A stretch of DNA of 64,000 nucleotides from Luzula sylvatica (lineage: Eukaryota; Streptophyta; Magnoliopsida; Poales; Juncaceae): contig CAMPEJ010000011.1 in NCBI GenBank assembly GCA_946800325.1, positions 248,001 to 312,000 of the forward strand, given 5' to 3'. The translations under genes and the position numbers were made by a program. This document shows positions 22,874 to 37,829 of the stretch, one piece after another. Position 1 is the first letter of the stretch. Each line of letters begins with the position of its first letter. The notes under the pieces were generated by a model. It worked only from the letters and a program-made list of their open reading frames with translations, searched no databases and was not told the origin of the DNA.

Positions 22874-25800
22874 TTGAGATCATTTGAATCGTATCTTTTA
22901 CTACATAACATTTCACCAAAATTTACAAACACTAAGAAAGTTTGTTTTTCGATTCAAAACAATCTGTTTATGCTGTGGGATCATTTGAATCATTTGAATC
23001 GTATTTTGAGATCATTTGAATCGTATCTTTTACCACATAACATTTCACCAAAATTTACAAACACTAAGGAAGTTTGTTTTTCGATTCAAAACAATCAGTT
23101 TATGCTATGGGGAGTTCAAATAACGTATTTTGAGATCATTTGAATCGTATCTTTTACCACATAACATTTTACCAAAATTTACAAACACTAAGAAAGTTTG
23201 TTTTTCGATTCAAAACAATTTGTTTATGCTTTGGGGAGTTCAAATAACGTATTTTGAGATTATTTGAATCGTATCTTGTACCACATAACATTTCACCAAA
23301 ATTTACAAACACTACGAAAGTTTGTTTTTCGATTCAAAACAATCTGTTTATGCTTTGGGGAGTTCAAATAACGTATTTTGAGATCATTTGAATCGTATCT
23401 TTTACCACATAACATTTCACCAAAATTTACAAACACTAAGAAAGTTTGTTTTTCGATTCAAAACAATTTGTTTATTCTTTGGGGAGTTCAAATAACGTAT
23501 TTTGAGATCATTTGAATCGTATCTTTTTCCATATAACATTTCACCAAAATTTACAAACACTAAGACAGTTTGTTTTTCGATTCAAAACAATCTGTTTATG
23601 CTTTGGGGAGTTCAAATAACGTATTTTGAGATCATTTGAATCGTATCTTTTACGACATAACATTTCACCAAAATTTACAAACACAAAGAAAGTTTGTTTT
23701 TCGATTCAAAGCAATCTGTTTATGCTTTGGGGAGTTCAAATAACGTATTTTGAGATCATTTGAATCGTATCTTTTACTACATAACATTTCACCAAAATTT
23801 TAAACACTAAGAAAGTTTGTTTTTCGATTCAAAACAATCTGTTTATGCTTTGGGGAGTTCAAATAACGTATTTTGAGATCATTTGAATTGTATCTTTTAC
23901 CACATAACATTTCACCAAAATTTACAAACACTAAGAAAGTTTGTTTTTCGATTCAAAACAATCTGTTTATGCTTTGGGTAGTTCAAATAACGTATTTTGA
24001 GATCATTTGAATCGTATCTTTTACCACATAACATTTTACCAAAATTTACAAACACTAAGAAAGTTTGTTTTTCGATTCAAAACAATTTGTTTATGCTTTG
24101 GGGAGTTCAAATAACGTATTTTGAGATCATTTGAATCGTATCTTGTACCACATAACATTTCACCAAAATTTACAAACACTACGAAAGTTTGTTTTTCGAT
24201 TCAAAACAATCTGTTTATGCTTTGGGGAGTTCAAATAACGTATTTTGAGATCATTTGAATCGTATCTTTTACCACATAACATTTCACCAAAATTTACAAA
24301 CACTAAGAAAGTTTGTTTTTCGATTCAAAACAATTTGTTTATGCTTTGGGGAGTTCAAATAACGTATTTTGAGATCATTTGAATCGTATCTTTTTCCATA
24401 TAACATTTCACCAAAATTTACGAACACTAAGACAGTTTGTTTTTCGATTCAAAACAATCTGTTTATGCTTTGGGGAGTTCATATAACGTATTTTGAGATC
24501 ATTTGAATCGTATCTTTTACGACATAACATTTCACCAAAATTTACAAACACTACGAAAGTTTGTTTTTCGATTAAAAACAATCTGTTTATGCTTTGGGGA
24601 GTTCAAATAACGTATTTTGAGATCATTTGAATCGTATCTTTTATTACATAACATTTCACCAAAATTGTAAACACTAAGAAAGTTTGTTTTTCGATTCAAA
24701 ACAATCTGTTTATGCTTTGGGGAGTTCAAATAACGTATTTTGAGATAATTTGAATCGTATCTTTTACCACATAACATTTCACCAAAATTTACAAACACTA
24801 AGAAAGTTTGTTTTTCGATTCAAAACAATCTGTTTATGCTTTGGGTAGTTCAAATAACATATTTTGAGATCATTTGAATCGTATCTTTTACCATATAACA
24901 TTTTACCAAAATTTACAAACACTAAGAAAGTTTGTTTTTCGATTCAAAACAATTTGTTTATGCTTTGGGGAGTTCAAATAACGTATTTTGAGATAATTTG
25001 AATCGTATCTTGTACCACATAAAATTTCACCAAAATTTACAAACACTACGAAAGTTTGTTTTTCGATTCAAAACAATCTGTTTATGCTTTGGGGAGTTCA
25101 AATAACGTATTTTGAGATCATTTGAATCGTATCTTTTACCACATAACATTTCACCAAAATTTACAAACACTAAGAAAGTTTGTTTTTCGATTCAAAACAA
25201 TCTGTATATGCTTTGGAGAGTTCAAATAACGTATTTTGAGATCATTTGAATCGTATATTTTACCACATAACATTTTACCAAAATTTACAAACACTAAGAA
25301 AGTTTGTTTTTCGATTCAAAACAATTTGTGTATGCTTTGGGGAGTTCAAATAACGTATTTTGAGATCATTTGAATCGTATCTATTACCACATAACATTTC
25401 ACCCAAATTTACAAACACTAAGAAAGTTTGTTTTTCGATTCAAAACAATCTGTTTATGCTTTGGGGAGTTCAAATAACGTATTTTGAGATCATTTGAATC
25501 GTATCTTTTACTACATAACATTTCACCAAAATTTACAAACACTAAGAAAGTTTGTTTTTCGATTCAAAACAATTTGTTTATGCTTTGGGGAGTTCAAATA
25601 ACATATTTTTAGATCATTCGAATCGTATCTTTTACCACATAACATTTCACCAAAATTTACAAACACTAAGAAAGTTTGTTTTTCGATTTAAAACAATCTG
25701 TTTATGCTTTGGGGAGTTCAAATAACGTATTTTGAGATCATTTGAATCGTATCTTCTACTACATAACATTTCACCAAAATTTTAAACACTAAGAAAGTTT

Positions 25801-26969
25801 GTTTTTCGATTCAAAACAATCTGTTTATGCTTTGGGGAGTTCAAATAACGTATTTTGAGATCATTTGAATCGTATCTTTTACCACATAACATTTCACCAA
25901 AATTTACAAACACTAAGAAAGTTTGTTTTTCGATTCAAAACAATATGTTTATGCTTTGGGTAGTTCAAATAACGTATTTTGAGATCATTTGAATCGTATC
26001 TTTTACCACATAACATTTTACCAAAATTTACAAACACTAAGAAAGTTTGTTTTTCGATTCAAAACAATTTGTTTATGCTTTGGGGAGTTCAAATAACGTA
26101 TTTTGAGATCATTGGAATCGTATCTTTTACTACATAACATTTCACCAAAATTTACAAACACTAAGAAAGTTTGTTTTTCTATTCAAAACAATTTGCTTAT
26201 GCTTTGGGGAGTTCAAATAACGTATTTTGAGATCATTCGAATCGTATCTTTTACCACATAACATTTCACCAAAATTTACAAACACTAAGAAAGTTTGTTT
26301 TTCGATTAAAAACAATCTGTTTATGCTTTGGGGAGTTCAAATAACGTATTTTGAGATCATTTGAATCGTATCTTTTACTACATAACATTTCACCAAAATT
26401 TTAAACACTATGAAAGTTTGTTTTTCGATTCAAAACAATCTGTTTATGCTTTGAGGAGTTCAAATAACGTATTTTGAGATCATTTGAATCGTATCTTTTA
26501 CCACATAACATTTCACCAAACTTTACAAACACTAAGAAAGTTTGTTTTTCGATTCAAAACAATCTGTTTATGCTTTGGGTAGTTCAAATAACATATTTTG
26601 AGATCATTTGAATCGTATCTTTTACCACATAACAATTTACCAAAATTTACAAACACTAAGAAAGTTTGTTTTTCGATTCAAGACAATTTGTTGATGCTTT
26701 GGGGAGTTCAAATAACGTATTTTGAGATCATTGGAATCGTATCTTTTACTACATAACATTTCACCAAAATTTACAAACACTAAGAAAGTTTGTTTTTCGA
26801 TTCAAAACAATTTGTTTATGCTTTGGGGAATTCAAATAACATATTTTTAGATCATTCGAATCGTATCTTTTACCACATAACTTTTCACCAAAATTTACAA
26901 ACACTAAGAAAGTTTGTTTTTCGATTCAAAACAATCTGTTTATGCTTTGGGGAGTTCAAATAACGTGTT
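22874..26969 (+). repeat. 33-monomer higher-order repeat, 4,096 bp, copy 1
   Basis: The start is set at the 'ttttgagatcatttg' after 'cgtg' that precedes the chimeric monomer; the phase is arbitrary. Length = 33 x 124 + 8 (chimeric monomer at 22,933) - 4 (one-base losses near 23,796, 24,662, 25,776 and 26,396) = 4,096. Every rare variant checked recurs 4,096 bp later, including 'tcttctactac' (25,752), 'gataatttg' with 'cttgtaccac' and 'gtatatgctttggagag'. Differences from copy 2 are few (see the findings). Confidence 0.95.
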
Positions 26970-29900
26970 TTGAGATCATTTGAATCGTATCTTTTACTAC
27001 ATAACATTTCACCAAAATTTACAAACACTAAGAAAGTTTGTTTTTCGATTCAAAACAATCTGTTTATGCTGTGGGATCATTTGAATCATTTGAATCGTAT
27101 TTTGAGATCATTTGAATCGTATCTTTTACCACATAACATTTCACCAAAATTTACAAACACTAAGGAAGTTTGTTTTTCGATTCAAAACAATCAGTTTATG
27201 CTATGGGGAGTTCAAATAACGTATTTTGAGATCATTTGAATCGTATCTTTTACCACATAACATTTTACCAAAATTTACAAACACTAAGAAAGTTTGTTTT
27301 TCGATTCAAAACATTTTGTTTATGCTTTGGGGAGTTCAAATAACGTATTTTGAGATTATTTGAATCGTATCTTGTACCACATAACATTTCACCAAAATTT
27401 ACAAACTCTACGAAAGTTTGTTTTTCGATTCAAAACAATCTGTTTATGCTTTGGGGAGTTCAAATAACGTATTTTGAGATCATTTGAATCGTATCTTTTA
27501 CCACATAACATTTCACCAAAATTTACAAACACTAAGAAAGTTTGTTTTTCGATTCAAAACAATTTGTTTATTCTTTGGGGAGTTCAAATAACGTATTTTG
27601 AGATCATTTGAATCGTATCTTTTTCCATATAACATTTCACCAAAATTTACAAACACTAAGACAGTTTGTTTTTCGATTCAAAACAATCTGTTTATGCTTT
27701 GGGGAGTTCAAATAACGTATTTTGAGATCATTTGAATCGTATCTTTTACGACATAACATTTCACCAAAATTTACAAACACTAAGAAAGTTTGTTTTTCGA
27801 TTCAAAGCAATCTGTTTATGCTTTGGGGAGTTCAAATAACGTATTTTGAGATCATTTGAATCGTATCTTTTACTACATAACATTTCACCAAAATTTTAAA
27901 CACTAAGAAAGTTTGTTTTTCGATTCAAAACAATCTGTTTATGCTTTGGGGAGTTCAAATAACGTATTTTGAGATCATTTGAATCGTATCTTTTACCACA
28001 TAACATTTCACCAAAATTTACAAACACTAAGAAAGTTTGTTTTTCGATTCAAAACAATCTGTTTATGCTTTGGGTAGTTCAAATAACGTATTTTGAGATC
28101 ATTTGAATCGTATCTTTTACCACATAACATTTTACCAAAATTTACAAACACTAAGAAAGTTTGTTTTTCGATTCAAAACAATTTGTTTATGCTTTGGGGA
28201 GTTCAAATAACGTATTTTGAGATCATTTGAATCGTATCTTGTACCACATAACATTTCACCAAAATTTACAAACACTACGAAAGTTTGTTTTTCGATTCAA
28301 AACAATCTGTTTATGCTTTGGGGAGTTCAAATAACGTATTTTGAGATCATTTGAATCGTATCTTTTACCACATAACATTTCACCAAAATTTACAAACACT
28401 AAGAAAGTTTGTTTTTCGATTCAAAACAATTTGTTTATGCTTTGGGGAGTTCAAATAACGTATTTTGAGATCATTTGAATCGTATCTTTTTCCATATAAC
28501 ATTTCACCAAAATTTACGAACACTAAGACAGTTTGTTTTTCGATTCAAAACAATCTGTTTATGCTTTGGGGAGTTCATATAACGTATTTTGAGATCATTT
28601 GAATCGTATCTTTTACGACATAACATTTCACCAAAATTTACAAACACTACGAAAGTTTGTTTTTCGATTAAAAACAATCTGTTTATGCTTTGGGGAGTTC
28701 AAATAACGTATTTTGAGATCATTTGAATCGTATCTTTTATTACATAACATTTCACCAAAATTGTAAACACTAAGAAAGTTTGTTTTTCGATTCAAAACAA
28801 TCTGTTTATGCTTTGGGGAGTTCAAATAACGTATTTTGAGATAATTTGAATCGTATCTTTTACCACATAACATTTCACCAAAATTTACAAACACTAAGAA
28901 AGTTTGTTTTTCGATTCAAAACAATCTGTTTATGCTTTGGGTAGTTCAAATAACATATTTTGAGATCATTTGAATCGTATCTTTTACCATATAACATTTT
29001 ACCAAAATTTACAAACACTAAGAAAGTTTGTTTTTCGATTCAAAACAATTTGTTTATGCTTTGGGGAGTTCAAATAACGTATTTTGAGATAATTTGAATC
29101 GTATCTTGTACCACATAAAATTTCACCAAAATTTACAAACACTACGAAAGTTTGTTTTTCGATTCAAAACAATCTGTTTATGCTTTGGGGAGTTCAAATA
29201 ACGTATTTTGAGATCATTTGAATCGTATCTTTTACCACATAACATTTCACCAAAATTTACAAACACTAAGAAAGTTTGTTTTTCGATTCAAAACAATCTG
29301 TATATGCTTTGGAGAGTTCAAATAACGTATTTTGAGATCATTTGAATCGTATATTTTACCACATAACATTTTACCAAAATTTACAAACACTAAGAAAGTT
29401 TGTTTTTCGATTCAAAACAATTTGTGTATGCTTTGGGGAGTTCAAATAACGTATTTTGAGATCATTTGAATCGTATCTATTACCACATAACATTTCACCC
29501 AAATTTACAAACACTAAGAAAGTTTGTTTTTCGATTCAAAACAATCTGTTTATGCTTTGGGGAGTTGAAATAACGTATTTTGAGATCATTTGAATCGTAT
29601 CTTTTACTACATAACATTTCACCAAAATTTACAAACACTAAGAAAGTTTGTTTTTCGATTCAAAACAATTTGTTTATGCTTTGGGGAGTTCAAATAACAT
29701 ATTTTTAGATCATTCGAATCGTATCTTTTACCACATAACATTTCACCAAAATTTACAAACACTAAGAAAGTTTGTTTTTCGATTCAAAACAATCTGTTTA
29801 TGCTTTGGGGAGTTCAAATAACGTATTTTGAGATCATTTGAATCGTATCTTCTACTACATAACATTTCACCAAAATTTTAAACACTAAGAAAGTTTGTTT

Positions 29901-31065
29901 TTCGATTCAAAACAATCTGTTTATGCTTTGGGGAGTTCAAATAACGTATTTTGAGATCATTTGAATCGTATCTTTTACCACATAACATTTCACCAAAATT
30001 TACAAACACTAAGAAAGTTTGTTTTTCGATTCAAAACAATATGTTTATGCTTTGGGTAGTTCAAATAACGTATTTTGAGATCATTTGAATCGTATCTTTT
30101 ACCACATAACATTTTACCAAAATTTACAAACACTAAGAAAGTTTGTTTTTCGATTCAAAACAATTTGTTTATGCTTTGGGGAGTTCAAATAACGTATTTT
30201 GAGATCATTGGAATCGTATCTTTTACTACATAACATTTCACCAAAATTTACAAACACTAAGAAAGTTTGTTTTTCGATTCAAAACAATTTGCTTATGCTT
30301 TGGGGAGTTCAAATAACGTATTTTGAGATCATTCGAATCGTATCTTTTACCACATAACATTTCACCAAAATTTACAAACACTAAGAAAGTTTGTTTTTCG
30401 ATTAAAAACAATCTGTTTATGCTTTGGGGAGTTCAAATAACGTATTTTGAGATCATTTGAATCGTATCTTTTACTACATAACATTTCACCAAAATTTTAA
30501 ACACTATGAAAGTTTGTTTTTCGATTCAAAACAATCTGTTTATGCTTTGGGGAGTTCAAATAACGTATTTTGAGATCATTTGAATCGTATCTTTTACCAC
30601 ATAACATTTCACCAAACTTTACAAACACTAAGAAAGTTTGTTTTTCGATTCAAAACAATCTGTTTATGCTTTGGGTAGTTCAAATAACATATTTTGAGAT
30701 CATTTGAATCGTATCTTTTACCACATAACAATTTACCAAAATTTACAAACACTAAGAAAGTTTGTTTTTCGATTCAAGACAATTTGTTGATGCTTTGGGG
30801 AGTTCAAATAACGTATTTTGAGATCATTGGAATCGTATCTTTTACTACATAACATTTCACCAAAATTTACAAACACTAAGAAAGTTTGTTTTTCGATTCA
30901 AAACAATTTGTTTATGCTTTGGGGAATTCAAATAACATATTTTTAGATCATTCGAATCGTATCTTTTACCACATAACTTTTCACCAAAATTTACAAACAC
31001 TAAGAAAGTTTGTTTTTCGATTCAAAACAATCTGTTTATGCTTTGGGGAGTTCAAATAACGTGTT
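26970..31065 (+). repeat. 33-monomer higher-order repeat, 4,096 bp, copy 2
   Basis: Tandem copy of the preceding unit. I noted eight base differences by eye, for example 'acattttg' near 27,313, 'aaactctacg' at 27,407, 'cactaag' near 27,780 against 'cacaaag', 'gttgaaa' near 29,569 and 'ttgggg' near 30,550 against 'ttgagg'. That is about 99.8% identity if few were missed, far closer than neighbouring monomers are to one another. Confidence 0.95.
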
Positions 31066-33980
31066 TTGAGATCATTTGAATCGTATCTTTTACTACATAA
31101 CATTTCACCAAAATTTACAAACACTAAGAATGTTTGTTTTTCGATTCAAAACAATCTGTTTATGCTGTGGGATCATTTGAATCATTTGAATCGTATTTTG
31201 AGATCATTTGAATCGTATCTTTTACCACATAACATTTCACCAAAATTTACAAACACTAAGGAAGTTTGTTTTTCGATTCAAAACAATCAGTTTATGCTAT
31301 GGGGAGTTCAAATAACGTATTTTGAGATCATTTGAATCGTATCTTTTACCACATAACATTTTACCAAAATTTACAAACACTAAGAAAGTTTGTTTTTCGA
31401 TTCAAAACATTTTGTTTATGCTTTGGGGAGTTCAAATAACGTATTTTGAGATTATTTGAATCGTATCTTGTACCACATAACATTTCACCAAAATTTACAA
31501 ACTCTACGAAAGTTTGTTTTTCGATTCAAAACAATCTGTTTATGCTTTGGGGAGTTCAAATAACGTATTTTGAGATCATTTGAATCGTATCTTTTACCAC
31601 ATAACATTTCACCAAAATTTACAAACACTAAGAAAGTTTGTTTTTCGATTCAAAACAATTTGTTTATTCTTTGGGGAGTTCAAATAACGTATTTTGAGAT
31701 CATTTGAATCGTATCTTTTTCCATATAACATTTCACCAAAATTTACAAACACTAAGACAGTTTGTTTTTCGATTCAAAACAATCTGTTTATGCTTTGGGG
31801 AGTTCAAATAACGTATTTTGAGATCATTTGAATCGTATCTTTTACGACATAACATTTCACCAAAATTTACAAACACTAAGAAAGTTTGTTTTTCGATTCA
31901 AAGCAATCTGTTTATGCTTTGGGGAGTTCAAATAACGTATTTTGAGATCATTTGAATCGTATCTTTTACTACATAACATTTCACCAAAATTTTAAACACT
32001 AAGAAAGTTTGTTTTTCGATTCAAAACAATCTGTTTATGCTTTGGGGAGTTCAAATAACGTATTTTGAGATCATTTGAATCGTATCTTTTACCACATAAC
32101 ATTTCACCAAAATTTACAAACACTAAGAAAGTTTGTTTTTCGATTCAAAACAATCTGTTTATGCTTTGGGTAGTTCAAATAACGTATTTTGAGATCATTT
32201 GAATCGTATCTTTTACCACATAACATTTTACCAAAATTTACAAACACTAAGAAAGTTTGTTTTTCGATTCAATACAATTTGTTTATGCTTTGGGGAGTTC
32301 AAATAACGTATTTTGAGATCATTTGAATCGTATCTTGTACCACATAACATTTCACCAAAATTTACAAACACTACGAAAGTTTGTTTTTCGATTCAAAACA
32401 ATCTGTTTATGCTTTGGGGAGTTCAAATAACGTATTTTGCGATCATTTGAATCGTATCTTTTACCACATACCATTTCACCAAAATTTACAAACACTAAGA
32501 AAGTTTGTTTTTCGATTCAAAACAATTTGTTTATGCTTTGGGGAGTTCAAATAACGTATTTTGAGATCATTTGAATCGTATCTTTTTCCATATAACATTT
32601 CACCAAAATTTACGAACACTAAGACAGTTTGTTTTTCGATTCAAAACAATCTGTTTATGCTTTGGGGAGTTCATATAACGTATTTTGAGATCATTTGAAT
32701 CGTATCTTTTACGACATAACATTTCACCAAAATTTACAAACACTACGAAAGTTTGTTTTTCGATTAAAAACAATCTGTTTATGCTTTGGGGAGTTCAAAT
32801 AACGTATTTTGAGATCATTTGAATCGTATCTTTTACTACATAACATTTCACCAAAATTGTAAACACTAAGAAAGTTTGTTTTTCGATTCAAAACAATCTG
32901 TTTATGCTTTGGGGAGTTCAATTAACGTATTTTGAGATCATTTGAATCGTATCTTTTACCACATAACATTTCACCAAAATTTACAAACACTAAGAAAGTT
33001 TGTTTTCCGATTCAAAACAATCTGTTTATGCTTTGGGTAGTTCAAATAACATATTTTGAGATCATTTGAATCGTATCTTTTACCATATAACATTTTACCA
33101 AAATTTACAAACACTAAGAAAGTTTGTTTTTCGATTCAAAACAATTTGTTTATGCTTTGGGGAGTTCAAATAACGTATTTTGAGATAATTTGAATCGTAT
33201 CTTGTACCACATAAAATTTCACCAAAATTTACAAACACTACGAAAGTTTGTTTTTCGATTCAAAACAATCTGTTTATGCTTTGGGGAGTTCAAATAACGT
33301 ATTTTGAGATCATTTGAATCGTATCTTTTACCACATAACATTTCACCAAAATTTACAAACACTAAGAAAGTTTGTTTTTCGATTCAAAACAATCTGTTTA
33401 TGCTTTGGGGAGTTCAAATAACGTATTTTGAGATCATTTGAATCGTATATTTTACCACATAACATTTTACCAAAATTTACAAACACTAAGAAAGTTTGTT
33501 TTTCGATTCAAAACAATTTGTTTATGCTTTGGGGAGTTCAAATAACGTATTTTGAGATCATTTGAATCGTATCTATTACCACATAACATTTCACCCAAAT
33601 TTACAAACACTAAGAAAGTTTGTTTTTCGATTCAAAACAATCTGTTTATGCTTTGGGGAGTTCAAATAACGTATTTTGAGATCATTTGAATCGTATCTTT
33701 TACTACATAACATTTCACCAAAATTTACAAACACTAAGAAAGTTTGTTTTTCGATTCAAAACAATTTGTTTATGCTTTGGGGAGTTCAAATAACATATTT
33801 TTAGATCATTCGAATCGTATCTTTTACCACATAACATTTCACCAAAATTTACAAACACTAAGAAAGTTTGTTTTTCGATTCAAAACAATCTGTTTATGCT
33901 TTGGGGAGTTCAAATAACGTATTTTGAGATCATTTGAATCGTATCTTCTACTACATAACATTTCACCAAAATTTTAAACA
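31066..33980 (+). repeat. 33-monomer higher-order repeat, truncated copy 3
   Basis: It follows copy 2 in register up to the 'tcttctactac' and 'attttaaacac' monomers (33,944 and about 33,972), again 4,096 bp after their partners. It then leaves the pattern: one 'taccac' monomer is skipped and the sequence continues as mosaic. Private changes include 'taagaatgtttg' at about 31,130, 'caatacaatt' near 32,271, 'attttgcgatc' near 32,439 and 'gttcaattaacg' near 32,920. It holds the last chimeric monomer of the window. Confidence 0.93.
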
Positions 33981-36900
33981 CTAAGAAAGTTTGTTTTTCG
34001 ATTCAAAACAATCTGTTTATGCTTTGGGTAGTTCAAATAACGTATTTTGAGATCATTTGAATCGTATCTTTTACCACATAACATTTTACCAAAATTTACA
34101 AACACTAAGAAAGTTTGTTTTTCGATTCAAAACAATTTGTTTATGCTTTGGGGAGTTCAAATAACGTATTTTGAGATCATTGGAATCGTATCTTTTACTA
34201 CATAACATTTCACCAAAATTTACAAACACTACGAAAGTTTGTTTTTCGATTCAAAACAATTTGTTTATGCTTTGGGGAGTTCAAATAACATATTTTTAGA
34301 TCATTCGAATCGTATCTTTTACCACATAACATTTCCCCAAAATTTACAAACACTAAGAAAGTTTGTTTTTCGATTCAAAACAATCTGTTTATGCTTTGGG
34401 GAGTTCAAATAACGTATTTTGAGATCATTTGAATCGTATCTTTTACCACATAACATTTCACCAAAATTTACAAACACTAAGAAAGTTTGTTTTTCTATTC
34501 AAAACAATCTGTTTATGCTTTGGGGAGTTCAAATAACGTATTTTGAGATCATTTGAATCGTATCTTTTACCACATAACATTTCACCAAAATTTACAAACA
34601 CTAAGAAAGTTTGTTTTTCGATTCAAAACAATTTGTTTATGCTTTGGGGAGTTCAAATAACGTATTTTGGGATCATTTGAATCGTATCTTTTTCAGATAA
34701 CATTTCACCAAAATTTACAAACACTAAGAAAGTTTGTTTTTCTATTCAAAACAATCTGTTTATGCTTTGGGGAGTTCAAATAACGTATTTTGAGATCATT
34801 TGAATCGTATCTTTTACCACATAACATTTCACCAAAATTTACAAACACTAAGAAAGTTTGTTTTTCGATTCAAAACAATTTGTTTATGCTTTGGGGAGTT
34901 CAAATAACGTATTTTGGGATCATTTGAATCGTATCTTTTTCAGATAACATTTCACCAAAATTTACAAACACTAAGAAAGTTTGTTTTTCGATTTAAAACA
35001 ATCTGTTTATGCTTTCGGGAGTTCAAATAACGTATTTTGAGATCATTTGAATCGTATCTTTTACCACATAACATTTCACCAAAATTTACAAACACTAAGA
35101 AAGTTTGTTTTTCGATTCAAAACAATCTGTTTATGCTTTGGGGAGTTCAAGTAACGTATTTTGAGATCATTTGAATCGTATATTTTACCACATAACATTT
35201 TACCAAAATTTACAAACACTAAGAAATTTTGTTTTTCGATTCAAAACAATTTGTTTATGCTTTGGGGAGTTCAAATAACGTATTTTGAGATCATTTGAAT
35301 CGTATCTTTTACCACATAACATTTCACCCAAATATTCAAACACTAAGAAAGTTTGTTTTTCGATTCAAAACAATCTGTTTATGCTTTGGGGAGTTCAAAT
35401 AACGTATTTTGAGATCATTTGAATCGTATCTTTTACCACATAACATTTCACCAAAATTTACAAACACTAAGAAAGTTTGTTTTTCGATTCAAAACAATTT
35501 GTTTATGCTTTGGGGAGTTCAAATAACGTATTTTGAGATCATTTGAATCGTATCTTTTTCCATATAACATTTCACCAAAATTTACGAACACTAAGACAGT
35601 TTGTTTTTCGATTCAAAACAATCTGTTTATGCTTTGGGGAGTTCAAATAACGTATTTTGAGATCATTTGAATCGTATCTTTTACGACATAACATTTCACC
35701 AAAATTTACAAACACTACGAAAGTTTATTTTTCGATTAAAAACAATCTGTTTATGCTTTGGGGAGTTCAAATAACGTATTTTGAGATCATTTGAATCGTA
35801 TCTTTTACTACATAACATTTCACCAAAATTGTAAACACTAAGAAAGTTTGTTTTTCGATTCAAAACAATCTGTTTATGCTTTGGGGAGTTCAAATAACGT
35901 ATTTTGACATCATTTGAATCGTATCTTTTACCACATAACATTTCACCAAAATTTACAAACACTAAGAAAGTTTGTTTTTCGATTCAAAACAATCTGTTTA
36001 TGCTTTGGGTAGTTCAAATAAAATATTTTGAGATCATTTGAATCGTATCTTTTACCATATAACATTTTACCAAAATTTACAAACACTAGGAAAGTTTGTT
36101 TTTCGATTCAAAACAATTTGTTTATGCTTTGGGGAGTTCAAATAACGTATTTTGGGATCATTTGAATCGTATCTTTTTCAGATAACATTTCACCAAAATT
36201 TACAAACACTAAGAAAGTTTGTTTTTCTATTCAAAACAATCTGTTTATGCTTTGGGGAGTTCAAATAACGTATTTTGAGATCATTTGAATCGTATCTTTT
36301 ACCACATAACATTTCACCAAAATTTACAAACACTAAGAAAGTTTGTTTTTCGATTCAAAACAATTTGTTTATGCTTTGGGGAGTTCAAATAACGTATTTT
36401 GGGATCATTTGAATCGTATCTTTTTCAGATAACATTTCACCAAAATTTACAAACACTAAGAAAGTTTGTTTTTCGATTTAAAACAATCTGTTTATGCTTT
36501 CGGGAGTTCAAATAACGTATTTTGAGATCATTTGAATCGTATCTTTTACCACATAACATTTCACCAAAATTTACAAACACTAAGAAAGTTTGTTTTTCGA
36601 TTTAAAACAATCTGTTTATGCTTTGGGGAGTTCAAGTAACGTATTTTGAGATCATTTGAATCGTATATTTTACCACATAACATTTTACCAAAATTTACAA
36701 ACACTAAGAAATTTTGTTTTTCGATTCAAAACAATTTGTTTATGCTTTGGGGAGTTCAAATAACGTATTTTGAGATCATTTGAATCGTATCTTTTACCAC
36801 ATAACATTTCACCCAAATTTACAAACACTAAGAAAGTTTGTTTTTCGATTCAAAACAATCTGTTTATGCTTTGGGGAGTTCAAATAACGTATTTTGAGAT

Positions 36901-37829
36901 CATTTGAATCGTATCTTTTACCACATAACATTTCACCAAAATTTACAAACACTAAGAAAGTTTGTTTTTCGATTCAAAACAATTTGTTTATGCTTTGGGG
37001 AGTTCAAATAACGTATTTTGAGATAATTTGAATCGTATCTTGTACCACATAAAATTTCACCAAAATTTACAAACACTACGAAAGTTTGTTTTTCGATTCA
37101 AAACAATCTGTTTATGCTTTGGGGAGTTCAAATAACGTATTTTGAGATCATTTGATTCGTATCTTTTACCACATAACATTTCACCAAAATTTACAAACAC
37201 TAAGAAAGTTTGTTTTTCGATTCAAAACAATCTGTTTATGCTTTGGGGAGTTCAAATAACGTATTTTGAGATCATTTGAATCGTATATTTTACCACATAA
37301 CATTTTGCCAAAATTTACAAACACTAAGAAAGTTTGTTTTTCGATTCAAAACAATTTGTTTATGCTTTGGGGAGTTCAAATAACGTATTTTGAGATCATT
37401 TGAATCGTATCTATTACCACATAACATTTCACCCAAATTTACAAACACTAAGAAAGTTTGTTTTTCGATTCAAAACAATCTGTTTATGCTTTGGGGAGTT
37501 CAAATAACGTATTTTGAGATCATTTGAATCGTATCTTTTACTACATAACATTTCACCAAAATTTACAAACACTAAGAAAGTTTGTTTTTCGATTCAAAAC
37601 AATTTGTTTATGCTTTGGGGAGTTCAAATAACATATTTTTAGATCATTCGAATCGTATCTTTTACCACATAACATTTCACCAAAATTTACAAACACTAAG
37701 AAAGTTTGTTTTTCGATTCAAAACAATCTGTTTATGCTTTGGGGAGTTCAAATAACGTATTTTGAGATCATTTGAATCGTATCTTTTACTACATAACATT
37801 TCACCAAAATTTTAAACACTAAGAAAGTT
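33981..37829 (+). repeat. Mosaic domain with a 12-monomer (1,485-bp) duplication
   Basis: About 34,610-35,530 matches 36,095-37,015 at an offset of 1,485 bp (12 x 124 - 3). Both carry the paired 'ctttttcagataac' monomers (34,690/36,175 and 34,938/36,423), 'tttctattc', 'ctttcgggag' (35,011/36,496) and 'caagtaacg'. Between them, 35,530-36,095 resembles 32,560-33,120 of the 33-monomer unit. The part from 34.2 to 34.7 kb resembles 41.5-42.0 kb. This looks like several overlapping copying events, not one clean unit. An odd 'aaatattcaaacac' stands near 35,332. Confidence 0.8.
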
